From the NCBI GenBank assembly GCA_019115725.1, contig DXCY01000191.1, positions 1-12,024 of the forward strand: a stretch of DNA of 12,024 nucleotides, given 5' to 3'. Below the pieces are notes generated by a model. That model saw only the letters and a program-made list of their open reading frames with translations. It was not told where the DNA came from and did no database searches. The DNA comes from Candidatus Luteimonas excrementigallinarum (GTDB lineage Bacteria; Pseudomonadota; Gammaproteobacteria; Xanthomonadales; Xanthomonadaceae). The position numbers and the translations under genes are program-made. Below, piece by piece: positions 1 to 8,375 of this stretch (its first letter is position 1; every line of letters starts with the position of its first letter).

Positions 1-2021
<2,021 letters not shown>

Positions 2022-2040
2022 CTGGAGAAGGACCCATCCC

Positions 2041-2688
2041 ATGAGGATCCTGCTTGCCCGCCACGGCGAAACCCCGTGGAACGCCGAAGGCCGCTACCAG
2101 GGCCAGGAAGACATTCCCCTGTCGCCGGTGGGTGAGGCCCAGGCGGTCTCGCTGGGCCGGCGTCTGCACAGCCTGGCGATTGATCGTGCGGTGGCCTCGC
2201 CGCTGCAGCGGGCGCGACGCACCGCCGAACTGGTGCTGGGCCCGGACCGCGCCCCGGCGCTGCAGCTGGATGAAGGTCTGCAGGAGATTGCCCACGGCAG
2301 CTGGGAAGGCCTGCTGGCAGCGGAGATCCAGGCGCAGGACCCGGACCGGCTGCAGGCCTGGCGGGAGGCGCCCGACACGGTACTGATGCCCGGCGGCGGT
2401 GAATCGCTGCAGCAGGTATTCGATCGCGCCTGGCCGGCGTTTGTCCGCGCCGCAGACAGCGTGGGCGCGGACGGCACGCTGCTGGTGGTGGCCCACGATG
2501 CGGTCAACCGGGTGATCCTGTGCCAGGTGCTGGGCATCCCGTTCTCGCGGCTGTGGACCTTCCGCCAGGCGCCCACCACGCTCAACCTGCTGGAAGGCTC
2601 CAGCGTGGACGCGCTGGAAGTGGTGCGCCTGAACGACTGCGCCCATCACACCCCGCTGTTCGGAGAGGCGGTCCACCGCGCGCTGTGA
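2041..2688 (+). CDS. Histidine phosphatase family protein (phosphoglycerate mutase-like)
   Basis: A 215-residue member of the histidine phosphatase (branch 2,3-bisphosphoglycerate mutase/CobC) superfamily, which works through a phospho-histidine intermediate. Seen directly: the RHGE motif at residues 7-10 with nucleophile His8, the SPLQRARRTAE segment with phosphate-pocket Arg57, the acidic residue Glu82 in the LQEIAHGSWEG stretch, and the second catalytic His152 in VVAHD. No signal peptide or membrane segment is visible, so it is probably cytoplasmic. The frame stays open upstream, but the ATG at 2041 is chosen because it begins exactly at the family N-terminus (MRILLARHGET) and has GGAGAAG at 2024-2030. 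It follows the peptidase by 19 bases and touches the folC start region, so co-transcription is likely. The substrate is unknown. Alpha-ribazole phosphatase or a broad sugar-phosphate phosphatase are possible, but no cobalamin genes are nearby. Confidence 0.88.
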   Translation: MRILLARHGETPWNAEGRYQGQEDIPLSPVGEAQAVSLGRRLHSLAIDRAVASPLQRARRTAELVLGPDRAPALQLDEGLQEIAHGSWEGLLAAEIQAQDPDRLQAWREAPDTVLMPGGGESLQQVFDRAWPAFVRAADSVGADGTLLVVAHDAVNRVILCQVLGIPFSRLWTFRQAPTTLNLLEGSSVDALEVVRLNDCAHHTPLFGEAVHRAL

Positions 2689-2714
2689 GGCGGGATGCCG
2701 TGAGACCGGATGCT
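2685..2714 (+). repeat. 15-bp imperfect tandem duplication at the folC start
   Basis: Two adjacent 15-base units, 2685-2699 (GTGAGGCGGGATGCC) and 2700-2714 (GTGAGACCGGATGCT), match at 12 of 15 positions. Each starts with an in-frame GTG, and a third GTG follows at 2715. The first GTG overlaps the TGA stop of the upstream phosphatase. The unit length is a multiple of three, so the folC frame is preserved and three candidate start codons lie in series. Confidence 0.75.
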
Positions 2715-3989
2715 GTGAAACGAAGCCTCGATCAGTGGCTGGCCTGGATCGAAGGCCAGCACCCCCGCGCCATCGACATGGGCCTGGACCGGGTGCGCGA
2801 GGTGGCCGACCGCATGGGCCTGCCGCGGCCGGCCCGGCACGTCATCACCGTGGCCGGAACCAACGGCAAGGGGTCCACCGTGGCGTTTCTGGAAGCCATC
2901 GGCCGGGCGCAGGGCTGGCGCGTGGGGGCGTACACTTCGCCGCACCTGTTTGCCTACAACGAGCGGGTGCGCGTGGACGGGCGTGCGGCGGAGGATGCCG
3001 CGCTGGTGCAGGCCTTCGAATCCGTCGAGGCGGCAAGGGCGGCCGATGCCCCGATATCGCTGACCTATTTCGAATTCGGCACTCTGGCGGCCCTGTGGCT
3101 GTTTGCCCGCGAACCGCTGGACCTGGTGATCCTGGAGGTCGGCCTCGGCGGGCGCCTGGATGCCACCAATATCGTGGACCCGGACGTGGCCGTGGTGACC
3201 GCCGTCGATCTGGACCACGGCGACTGGCTGGGCCATGACCGCGAGACCGTCGGGCTGGAAAAGGCCGGCATTGCCCGCGGCTGGAAGCCACTGGTGCTGG
3301 GTGAGGATGACCCGCCCGCCAGCGTGCTTCGCCACGCCTACCGGATCGGCGCGTCGGCGCTGCGCGCCGGCTGCGACTTCTTCTTCGGGCCGGTTGATGC
3401 CAGCCACTGGCGCTGGCGCGAGGTGGGCTACGGCGTCGATCTTCCTTATCCCGCCCTGCGCGCACCGGTGCAGATGCGCAACGCCGCCACCGCCATCGCG
3501 GCACTCCGGGCCCTGGACGCGGAGCTGTCGGACGAGGCCATCGTACGCGGCGTGGCGGCGGCACGTGTGCCTGGCCGGCTGCAGTCGTTTGATCTGGACG
3601 GCGTGGAGGTGGTGGTGGATGTGGGCCACAACCCGCATGCGGCCGCAGGCCTTGCCGATTGGCTGCGGGTGGAACCCGCCGTCGGGCGCGTGCACGCGGT
3701 CTATGCCGCGCTGGAGGACAAGGACGTGGCCGGCGTGGTCTCGGCCCTGGCCGTGCAGGTGTCCAGCTGGCAGCTGGCCGGGCTGGCAGGAGTGCCCCGG
3801 GGGCTGGAAGCACAGGCCCTGGCGGCGCGTCTTCCGGATACCGCGGCGGCCGCTGCGCCCACCCATGACAGCGTGGCGGCGGCACTGGATGCAGCCCGTG
3901 CGGCGGCCGTGCCGGGGGATCGCATCCTGGTGCTGGGCTCGTTCCACACCGCAGCGGCGGCGCTGGAACTGCTCCAGGGCAGGCATTAA
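2700..3989 (+). CDS. folC: Bifunctional dihydrofolate synthase / folylpolyglutamate synthase
   Basis: Mur-ligase-like ATP-dependent enzyme of the cytoplasm. It joins glutamate to dihydropteroate and then extends the polyglutamate tail of tetrahydrofolate. Numbered from GTG 2700 (429 residues; E. coli FolC is about 420), the P-loop GTNGKGST is at 53-60, SPHLFAYNERVRVDG at 80-94, EVGLGGRLDATN at 146-157, VDLDHGDWLGHDRETVGLEKAG with the candidate carbamylated Lys188 at 169-190, and the C-terminal-domain motif VDVGHNPHAA at 306-315. All are intact. The start is uncertain: in-frame GTG codons occur at 2685, 2700 and 2715. I prefer 2700 because GAGG at 2687-2690 sits nine bases upstream. The 2715 start would give a protein five residues shorter that begins directly at the conserved part. 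Its position directly after the phosphatase suggests one transcript. In many gammaproteobacteria folC precedes dedD, as it does here. Confidence 0.93.
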   Translation: MRPDAVKRSLDQWLAWIEGQHPRAIDMGLDRVREVADRMGLPRPARHVITVAGTNGKGSTVAFLEAIGRAQGWRVGAYTSPHLFAYNERVRVDGRAAEDAALVQAFESVEAARAADAPISLTYFEFGTLAALWLFAREPLDLVILEVGLGGRLDATNIVDPDVAVVTAVDLDHGDWLGHDRETVGLEKAGIARGWKPLVLGEDDPPASVLRHAYRIGASALRAGCDFFFGPVDASHWRWREVGYGVDLPYPALRAPVQMRNAATAIAALRALDAELSDEAIVRGVAAARVPGRLQSFDLDGVEVVVDVGHNPHAAAGLADWLRVEPAVGRVHAVYAALEDKDVAGVVSALAVQVSSWQLAGLAGVPRGLEAQALAARLPDTAAAAAPTHDSVAAALDAARAAAVPGDRILVLGSFHTAAAALELLQGRH

Positions 3990-4011
3990 GAAGTCATGCG
4001 GATGGCGGGCG

Positions 4012-4017
4012 TATAAT
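4012..4017 (+). promoter_or_regulatory. Probable -10 box of a promoter for dedD-purF
   Basis: A perfect TATAAT lies in the 57-base gap between folC and dedD, 29 bases before the dedD ATG, so transcription would begin near 4023-4026 with a leader of about 20-25 bases. There is no good -35 hexamer 16-18 bases upstream. The box stands out in this GC-rich sequence, but activity is inferred only. Confidence 0.5.
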
Positions 4018-4046
4018 CACCGCGCCCCCCGCCGCTGACGACGCCG

Positions 4047-5036
4047 ATGGACTCCGGATTGAAACAACGCCTGATCGGCGCGGCCGTGCTGGTCGCGCTG
4101 GCGGTGATCTTCCTGCCCATGCTGGTCAAGGAACCCGCGCCGGACAGCGGCGTGTCGGACCTGTCACTGGACATGCCCGACCGCCCGCAGTCGGACATGG
4201 TGACCCGCGAACTGCCGCTGGTGGCTCCCCGTCCGCAGCCGGATGAAGGCGCGCTCGGGCTGGGCGCGCGCGAGCGCGATGGCGCCAGCCCCGATGGCAC
4301 CCTGCCCATGGTGGATACGGCCCAGGCCCCGCACCCCGATGCCGCACTGCCGGCGGATGGGCCGGCTGCCCCGGCACCCGATGAGGTCGCCGGTTCGGGC
4401 GAACCTGCCGATGCGCCTGCCGCCGAGCCTGCCCGTGCCGCTGATCCCGCCCCGGCCTTGCCCGCCGCCGTCGCCGGCGGCGATCACGCCGTGCGGTTTG
4501 GCAGCTATGGCAGCAGTGCCAACGCGCAGACCGTGGTGGAACGCCTGAAGCAAGCTGGTCTGCCGGCTTCCAGTGAGCGCGTTGAAGTGGCCGGAAAGGC
4601 CGTGTGGCGCGTGCATATCGGCCCCTATGCCAGCCGCGCCCAGGCCGAGGCGGTGCGCGTGCGTGCCGCCACCATCGGCACCAATGACGCCCGCGTGGTG
4701 ACCCTGGATGCGGCGCCCGCCCCGCAGCGGCAGCCGGCGCCCGCCAGCACCGCAGCCACGCCGGCGCCCGCAGCGCCCGCCCAGCCTGCTGCGGCCCCCG
4801 ATGTCGGCTTCGTGGTGCAGCTGGGTGCGTTCTCCAGCGCCGCTGACGCCAACGCACTGCGCGACCGCGTGCGCGGGCAGGGCTTCACCGCCTTCACCGA
4901 GAGCGTGCAGACCGACCGCGGGGTACTGACCCGGGTCAAGGCCGGGCCGGTGGTGAGCCGCGCCGAAGCCGAGCGGCTCAAGACGCAGATCCAGGACAAG
5001 GTGCAGGTGGAAGGCATGGTGCGCTCGCACCCCTGA
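4047..5036 (+). CDS. dedD: Membrane-anchored SPOR-domain protein, DedD-like, with two SPOR domains
   Basis: A 329-residue inner-membrane protein. Residues 6-27 form one hydrophobic segment (about residues 9-27) after a short N-terminus with Lys6 and Arg8, which suggests a single-pass anchor with the rest in the periplasm. Residues 30-145 and 222-252 are Pro/Ala-rich, low-complexity linkers. Residues 147-219 and 254-329 each show a SPOR pattern: a V-R/Q-(F/L)-G-(S/A)-(Y/F)-S-S start, a helix, then a V-(W/L)-(R/T)-V-x-x-GP strand. SPOR domains bind septal peptidoglycan lacking stem peptides, and E. coli DedD supports cell constriction. E. coli DedD has one SPOR domain, so the doubled form is notable, although the first copy is more divergent. 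The symbol rests on position after folC and before purF as well as on architecture. The ribosome binding site is weak. The next gene is purF, 67 bases on, with no cvpA between. Confidence 0.88.
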   Translation: MDSGLKQRLIGAAVLVALAVIFLPMLVKEPAPDSGVSDLSLDMPDRPQSDMVTRELPLVAPRPQPDEGALGLGARERDGASPDGTLPMVDTAQAPHPDAALPADGPAAPAPDEVAGSGEPADAPAAEPARAADPAPALPAAVAGGDHAVRFGSYGSSANAQTVVERLKQAGLPASSERVEVAGKAVWRVHIGPYASRAQAEAVRVRAATIGTNDARVVTLDAAPAPQRQPAPASTAATPAPAAPAQPAAAPDVGFVVQLGAFSSAADANALRDRVRGQGFTAFTESVQTDRGVLTRVKAGPVVSRAEAERLKTQIQDKVQVEGMVRSHP

Positions 5037-5103
5037 CCACCCACCGCGCCGCAGGGATGCGGATCGACCCCCCTCTCCCCCAAGTCAATCTGGATACACG
5101 CGC

Positions 5104-6576
5104 ATGTGCGGCATCATCGGCATTGTTGGAACCTCTGAAGTCGCCCCCGCGCTGTATGACGGCCTGACCGTGCTCCAGCACCGTGGGCAGGATGCTGCCG
5201 GCATCGCCACGGCGGCTGGCACCAGCCTGCGCGTGCACAAGGGCAGCGGCCTGGTCAGCGATGTGTTTGACGATCGCAGCATGCAGCTGCTGCAGGGCCG
5301 GGTGGGCATCGGCCATTGCCGCTATCCCACCGCCGGCAGCGAGGGCAGCGACGAGGCCCAGCCGTTCTACGTCAATTCGCCGTTCGGTATCGCCCTGGCC
5401 CACAACGGCAACCTGATCAACACCGAGGCGCTGCGGCGCGAGGTGTTCGAGCAGGATCGGCGCAACATCAATACCCAGTCCGATTCGGAAGTATTGCTCA
5501 ACGTGTTTGCACACGAGCTGGACCGCGAGCGCGCGCTGGAGCCCGAGACGGCGTTCCGGGCCATCGAGGGCGTACACCGCCGGGCAAAGGGCGGCTATGC
5601 GGCGGTGGCCGTGGTGCTGGGCCTGGGCCTGGTGGCGTTCCGCGATCCCAACGGCATCCGTCCGCTGGTGCTGGGTCGCCGGGTAACCGAGGCCGGCACC
5701 GAGTATGCAGTGGCCTCCGAATCGGTGGCCCTGGACATCCTCGGCTTCGAGCGGCTGCGCGATGTGGCGCCGGGCGAGGGCATCGTGGTGACCGCTGACG
5801 GCACGCTGCATCACCGCCAGTGCGTGGAGCCTGGCGAGCTGGCGCCGTGCATCTTCGAGTTTGTCTACTTCGCCCGTCCGGATTCGATGATCGACAACAT
5901 CTCGGTGCACAAGGCGCGCATGCGCATGGGCGTGGCGCTGGGCGAGAAGATCCTGCGTGAGCGGCCCGACCACGATATCGACGTGGTGATCCCGATCCCC
6001 GACACCTCGCGTGACTCGGCGCTGGAACTGGCCCATGTGCTGGACGTGAAGTACCGCGAGGGCTTCATCAAGAACCGCTACATCGGCCGCACCTTCATCA
6101 TGCCGGGGCAGGGCGAGCGCGCGAAGTCGGTCAAGCGCAAGCTCAACCCGATCCCGCTGGAGTTCCGCAACCGGGTGGTGCTGCTGGTGGACGATTCCAT
6201 CGTGCGCGGCACCACCTCGCGGCAGATCGTGCAGATGGCCCGCGATGCCGGCGCGCGCAAGGTGTACCTGGCTTCGGCCGCCCCGCCGGTGCGCTATCCC
6301 AACATCTACGGCATCGACATGCCGACGCCGGAAGAGCTGATTGCCCACGAGCGCAGCGAGGCCGAGATCGAGCGCATGATCGGCTGCGACTGGCTGGTGT
6401 ACCAGGACCTGCCGGATCTGGAAGCGGCGGTGGCCAGCCCGAAGTCGCCGGAGATGCGCTTCGACACGTCCTGCTTCAGCGGTGAGTACATCACCGGGGT
6501 GGAGCCGGGCTATTTCGAAGAGATCAAGCGGTTGCGTTCGGATGAGGCCAAGCGTCAGCGCCGGCTGGCGCTGTGA
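5104..6576 (+). CDS. purF: Amidophosphoribosyltransferase
   Basis: Catalyses the first committed step of purine synthesis, making 5-phosphoribosylamine from PRPP and glutamine in the cytoplasm. It has 490 residues (E. coli about 505). The protein begins MCGIIGIVG, so removal of Met exposes the N-terminal nucleophile Cys of the class II glutamine amidotransferase domain. This domain also shows HRGQDAAGI (26-34), GIGHCRYPTAGS (68-79) and LAHNGNL (98-104). The C-terminal phosphoribosyltransferase domain has VIPIPDTSR (295-303) and the PRPP loop VVLLVDDSIVRGTTS (358-372). No propeptide precedes Cys, as in the E. coli-type rather than the Bacillus-type enzyme. The ATG at 5104 is fixed by the need for Cys at position 2. 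The 67-base leader contains only a small hairpin (CCGCA-GGGA-TGCGG, 5049-5062), and no PurR-like operator was recognised. It is probably co-transcribed with dedD and with the following ferritin-like gene. Confidence 0.97.
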   Translation: MCGIIGIVGTSEVAPALYDGLTVLQHRGQDAAGIATAAGTSLRVHKGSGLVSDVFDDRSMQLLQGRVGIGHCRYPTAGSEGSDEAQPFYVNSPFGIALAHNGNLINTEALRREVFEQDRRNINTQSDSEVLLNVFAHELDRERALEPETAFRAIEGVHRRAKGGYAAVAVVLGLGLVAFRDPNGIRPLVLGRRVTEAGTEYAVASESVALDILGFERLRDVAPGEGIVVTADGTLHHRQCVEPGELAPCIFEFVYFARPDSMIDNISVHKARMRMGVALGEKILRERPDHDIDVVIPIPDTSRDSALELAHVLDVKYREGFIKNRYIGRTFIMPGQGERAKSVKRKLNPIPLEFRNRVVLLVDDSIVRGTTSRQIVQMARDAGARKVYLASAAPPVRYPNIYGIDMPTPEELIAHERSEAEIERMIGCDWLVYQDLPDLEAAVASPKSPEMRFDTSCFSGEYITGVEPGYFEEIKRLRSDEAKRQRRLAL

Positions 6577-6589
6577 GCGGGGTGAGGGT

Positions 6590-7399
6590 GTGGAGGTAAC
6601 GCTGTTTGAGGCGGCACGCGCCTGCCTGGATGCCGCCGACCTGGATGAAAAAATCCGCCTGACCCGGCATTACGCCGCCGAGTTTGCTGCCGGCCGCCTG
6701 CCGGTGCCCGCCAATGCGCCGCCGCCCGAACCGATCCGCATGCCGGGCCGGCCGCCCAGGCCGCGGCTGGTGCATCCGCGCGAGCTGCCGCGGCGGGGCT
6801 TCGGCACCGCCGAGGGGCGGGCGGCCTTCATCCACGCCATCGCCCACATCGAGCTCAACGCGGTTGACCTGGCCTGGGATGCGGCCTACCGCTACCGGGA
6901 CATGCCGGCCGATTACTACGCCGACTGGGTGCGGATTGCCGATGACGAGGCGCGGCACTTCCTGATGCTGCGCGCGCGGCTGCTGGCGCTGGGCCATGAC
7001 TATGGCGATTTCGATGCGCACAACGGCCTCTGGGAAATGTGCGAGAAGACCGCGCATGACGGCATGGCGCGGATGGCGCTGGTGCCGCGGGTGCTGGAGG
7101 CGCGCGGGCTGGATGTGACGCCCGGGATGATCGTGAAGCTGCGCGCGGTGGGCGACGGCGAAACGGTGGCGGCGCTGGAGGTGATCCTCGAAGAGGAGGT
7201 CAGCCACGTGGCCGCCGGCAGCCGCTGGTTCCGCTGGCACTGCGAGCGGGCAGGGATCGTGCCGGAGCCTAAGTTCCGCGAGCTGCTGGCCGACTACGCA
7301 CGCGCGGTGCTGCACGGGCCGTTCAATGTGGATGCCCGGGCTGCTGCCGGTTTCAGTGAGGAAGAGCTTGCGGCCTTGCAGGAGCTGTCGGGGGCGTAG
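6590..7399 (+). CDS. DUF455 ferritin-like (MiaE-related) protein
   Basis: A 269-residue protein of the DUF455 family, which belongs to the ferritin-like four-helix fold and is related to the tRNA hydroxylase MiaE. Likely diiron ligands are visible: Glu88 in AIAHIELNA, the ExxH of DDEARHF (Glu120, His123), Glu149 or Glu152 in the EMCEKTAHDGMARM helix, and the ExxH of LEEEVSHVA (Glu203, His206). The reaction is unknown; an oxidase or hydroxylase role is inferred from the fold only. The start is taken as GTG 6590, 13 bases after purF. Its product (MEVTLFEAARACL) begins where I expect the family to start, and the longer open frame runs back inside purF. A GGAGGT lies just after this GTG, so a CTG at 6602 is a less likely alternative. 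The stop codon TAG (7397-7399) lies in the loop of a GTAG palindrome, so the last residues (Ser-Gly-Ala) are encoded by that repeat. Confidence 0.85.
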   Translation: MEVTLFEAARACLDAADLDEKIRLTRHYAAEFAAGRLPVPANAPPPEPIRMPGRPPRPRLVHPRELPRRGFGTAEGRAAFIHAIAHIELNAVDLAWDAAYRYRDMPADYYADWVRIADDEARHFLMLRARLLALGHDYGDFDAHNGLWEMCEKTAHDGMARMALVPRVLEARGLDVTPGMIVKLRAVGDGETVAALEVILEEEVSHVAAGSRWFRWHCERAGIVPEPKFRELLADYARAVLHGPFNVDARAAAGFSEEELAALQELSGA

Positions 7400-7410
7400 C
7401 CCCGACCTAC
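7386..7410 (-). repeat. GTAG-headed REP-like palindrome, copy 1
   Basis: Read on the minus strand from 7410: GTAG head, stem GTCGGGG, loop CTACGC, stem CCCCGAC, then A. This resembles the SMAG (GTAG) family of repetitive extragenic palindromes of Stenotrophomonas maltophilia, which are REP-like elements. It overlaps the 3' end of the DUF455 gene, whose TAG stop is in the loop. Confidence 0.85.
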
Positions 7411-7445
7411 GGTCATGCCGGGTTTGCGTCCAGGCCGTTGCGGAG

Positions 7446-7470
7446 TGTCGGGGGCGTAGCCCCGACCTAC
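7446..7470 (-). repeat. GTAG-headed REP-like palindrome, copy 2
   Basis: Identical over all 25 bases to copy 1 and in the same orientation, exactly 60 bases further on. The 35 bases between the copies show no other feature. Together with the inverted copy 3 it forms a head-to-head pair with the GTAG ends facing each other across 26 bases. Confidence 0.85.
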
Positions 7471-7496
7471 GTGAATGCGGGGGCTGTCCGGGCCCT

Positions 7497-7521
7497 GTAG
7501 GTCGGCCCTACGCGGCCGACG
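7497..7521 (+). repeat. GTAG-headed REP-like palindrome, copy 3 (inverted)
   Basis: Read on the plus strand: GTAG head, stem GTCGGCC, loop CTACGC, stem GGCCGAC, then G. Head and loop match copies 1 and 2. The two stem pairs nearest the loop differ on both arms, so pairing is preserved. It overlaps the lpxH 3' end: the complement of CTA at 7508-7510 in the loop is the lpxH TAG stop. Because it lies between convergent genes, it may also act as a transcription-end or RNA-stabilising structure. Confidence 0.8.
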
Positions 7522-8257
7522 CATCCAGGGACGAGAGTTCGAATTGACCGTCGGCATGGGCCCGCAGGACGGAGCCCTGCTCGTACCAGTCGCCAAGCAC
7601 GATGCGCCGGTGGGCGCGGCCATCAATGTCGAGCTCGTGGATCGCCGGGCGGTGGGTGTGGCCGTGGATCAGGGTGTCGATGCCGAAGCGGCGCAGGGTC
7701 TCTTCCACGGTGGCCGGCGAGGCGTCGGTGATCGACTCCATGGTGCCGGCGTGCTTCATCTCACCCTGGCGGGCCAGGCTGGCAGCACGGGCCTGCTGGG
7801 CGAACGCCAGGCGGGCCTGCAGCGGCTGCGAGAGCATGTGCGCACGCCAGTCGGGATTGCGGACCTGGGCGCGGACCTTCTGGTATTCCACGTCGTCGGT
7901 GCACAGCAGATCGCCGTGCATCAGCAGCACCGGCTTGCCGTACAGCTCGATCACGGTGGGATCAGGCAGCAGGCGCATGCCTGCTTTGGCGGCGTAGTCC
8001 CGGCCGAGCATGAAGTCGCGGTTGCCGTGCATGAAGAACACCGGCACGCCGCTGGAGGCCAGCGCGGCGAGCTTTGCGGCCACGAACGCGCCCGCCTCTG
8101 AGGGGTCGTCATCGCCCACCCAGGATTCGAACAGGTCGCCCAGGATGTACAGGGCATCGGCCTGGCCTGCCTCGGCATCGAGGAAGTCGCCGAACAGGCG
8201 GGTGATCTCCGGGCGTTCCGGGTCCAGGTGCAGGTCGGCGATGAACAGCGTGGTCAT
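7508..8257 (-). CDS. lpxH: UDP-2,3-diacylglucosamine diphosphatase
   Basis: Peripheral inner-membrane enzyme of the Raetz pathway. It hydrolyses UDP-2,3-diacylglucosamine to lipid X plus UMP in lipid A synthesis. It is a 249-residue calcineurin-like metallophosphoesterase (E. coli LpxH is about 240). The two-metal motifs are all present: Asp8 and His10 in IADLHLD, Asp41 in LGDLFESWVGDD, Asn79 in HGNRDF, His114 in LMHGD, and His198 and His200 in HGHTHRP. The residues up to His114 fall at the same numbers as in E. coli. The start is the ATG complementary to 8255-8257; no Shine-Dalgarno is visible before it. The gene is divergent from gltX across 118 bases and convergent with the DUF455 gene. 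Its TAG stop lies in the loop of REP-like copy 3, and the final Ser-Ala-Ala is encoded by that repeat. Confidence 0.96.
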   Translation of the reverse strand: MTTLFIADLHLDPERPEITRLFGDFLDAEAGQADALYILGDLFESWVGDDDPSEAGAFVAAKLAALASSGVPVFFMHGNRDFMLGRDYAAKAGMRLLPDPTVIELYGKPVLLMHGDLLCTDDVEYQKVRAQVRNPDWRAHMLSQPLQARLAFAQQARAASLARQGEMKHAGTMESITDASPATVEETLRRFGIDTLIHGHTHRPAIHELDIDGRAHRRIVLGDWYEQGSVLRAHADGQFELSSLDASAA

Positions 8258-8263
8258 CGCGAC

Positions 8264-8269
8264 ATGATA
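8264..8269 (-). promoter_or_regulatory. Possible -10 box for lpxH
   Basis: The minus strand reads TATCAT at these positions, ending six bases before the lpxH ATG. If functional, transcription would start at or next to the ATG, giving a leaderless or near-leaderless mRNA, which fits the missing Shine-Dalgarno. No matching -35 hexamer is visible. Confidence 0.25.
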
Positions 8270-8341
8270 ACGGGATGAGGGGCGTGGATCGCGACCACCG
8301 GCGCACGATCCGGCGGTGCGGCGGCAATGCGGGCCCCGTCC

Positions 8342-8347
8342 TACAAT
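8342..8347 (+). promoter_or_regulatory. Probable -10 box for gltX(-zur)
   Basis: TACAAT lies 28 bases before the gltX ATG in the lpxH/gltX divergent region, predicting a leader of roughly 20 bases. The box overlaps an in-frame ATG at 8346, which argues for the later ATG at 8376 as the true start. The -35 region is GC-rich and does not match the consensus. Confidence 0.4.
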
Positions 8348-8375
8348 GGAGGGCCTTGCCCATCATTGCCCTGCC

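Noticed and set aside
2646..3986. Long antisense open frames over folC, and similar ones over dedD, purF and gltX
   Set aside because: They mirror well-supported genes, have biased composition and show no family motifs.
4463..4484. GC-rich inverted repeat in dedD (GCCGCCG...CGGCGGC)
   Set aside because: It lies in the Ala/Gly-rich linker coding region and is expected from codon composition.
5049..5062. Hairpin CCGCA-GGGA-TGCGG before purF as a riboswitch or PurR site
   Set aside because: Only five base pairs, no further conserved structure and no match to a purine riboswitch or PurR operator.
7326..7547. Short plus-strand open frame with a repeated CRGRSPDLR peptide
   Set aside because: The repeated peptide is simply the translation of REP-like copies 1 and 2; it overlaps the ends of two real genes and has no supported start.
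8291..8325. Possible inverted repeat (CACCG...CGGTG) in the lpxH/gltX divergent region as an operator
   Set aside because: Only five matching bases in very GC-rich sequence; not distinguishable from chance.
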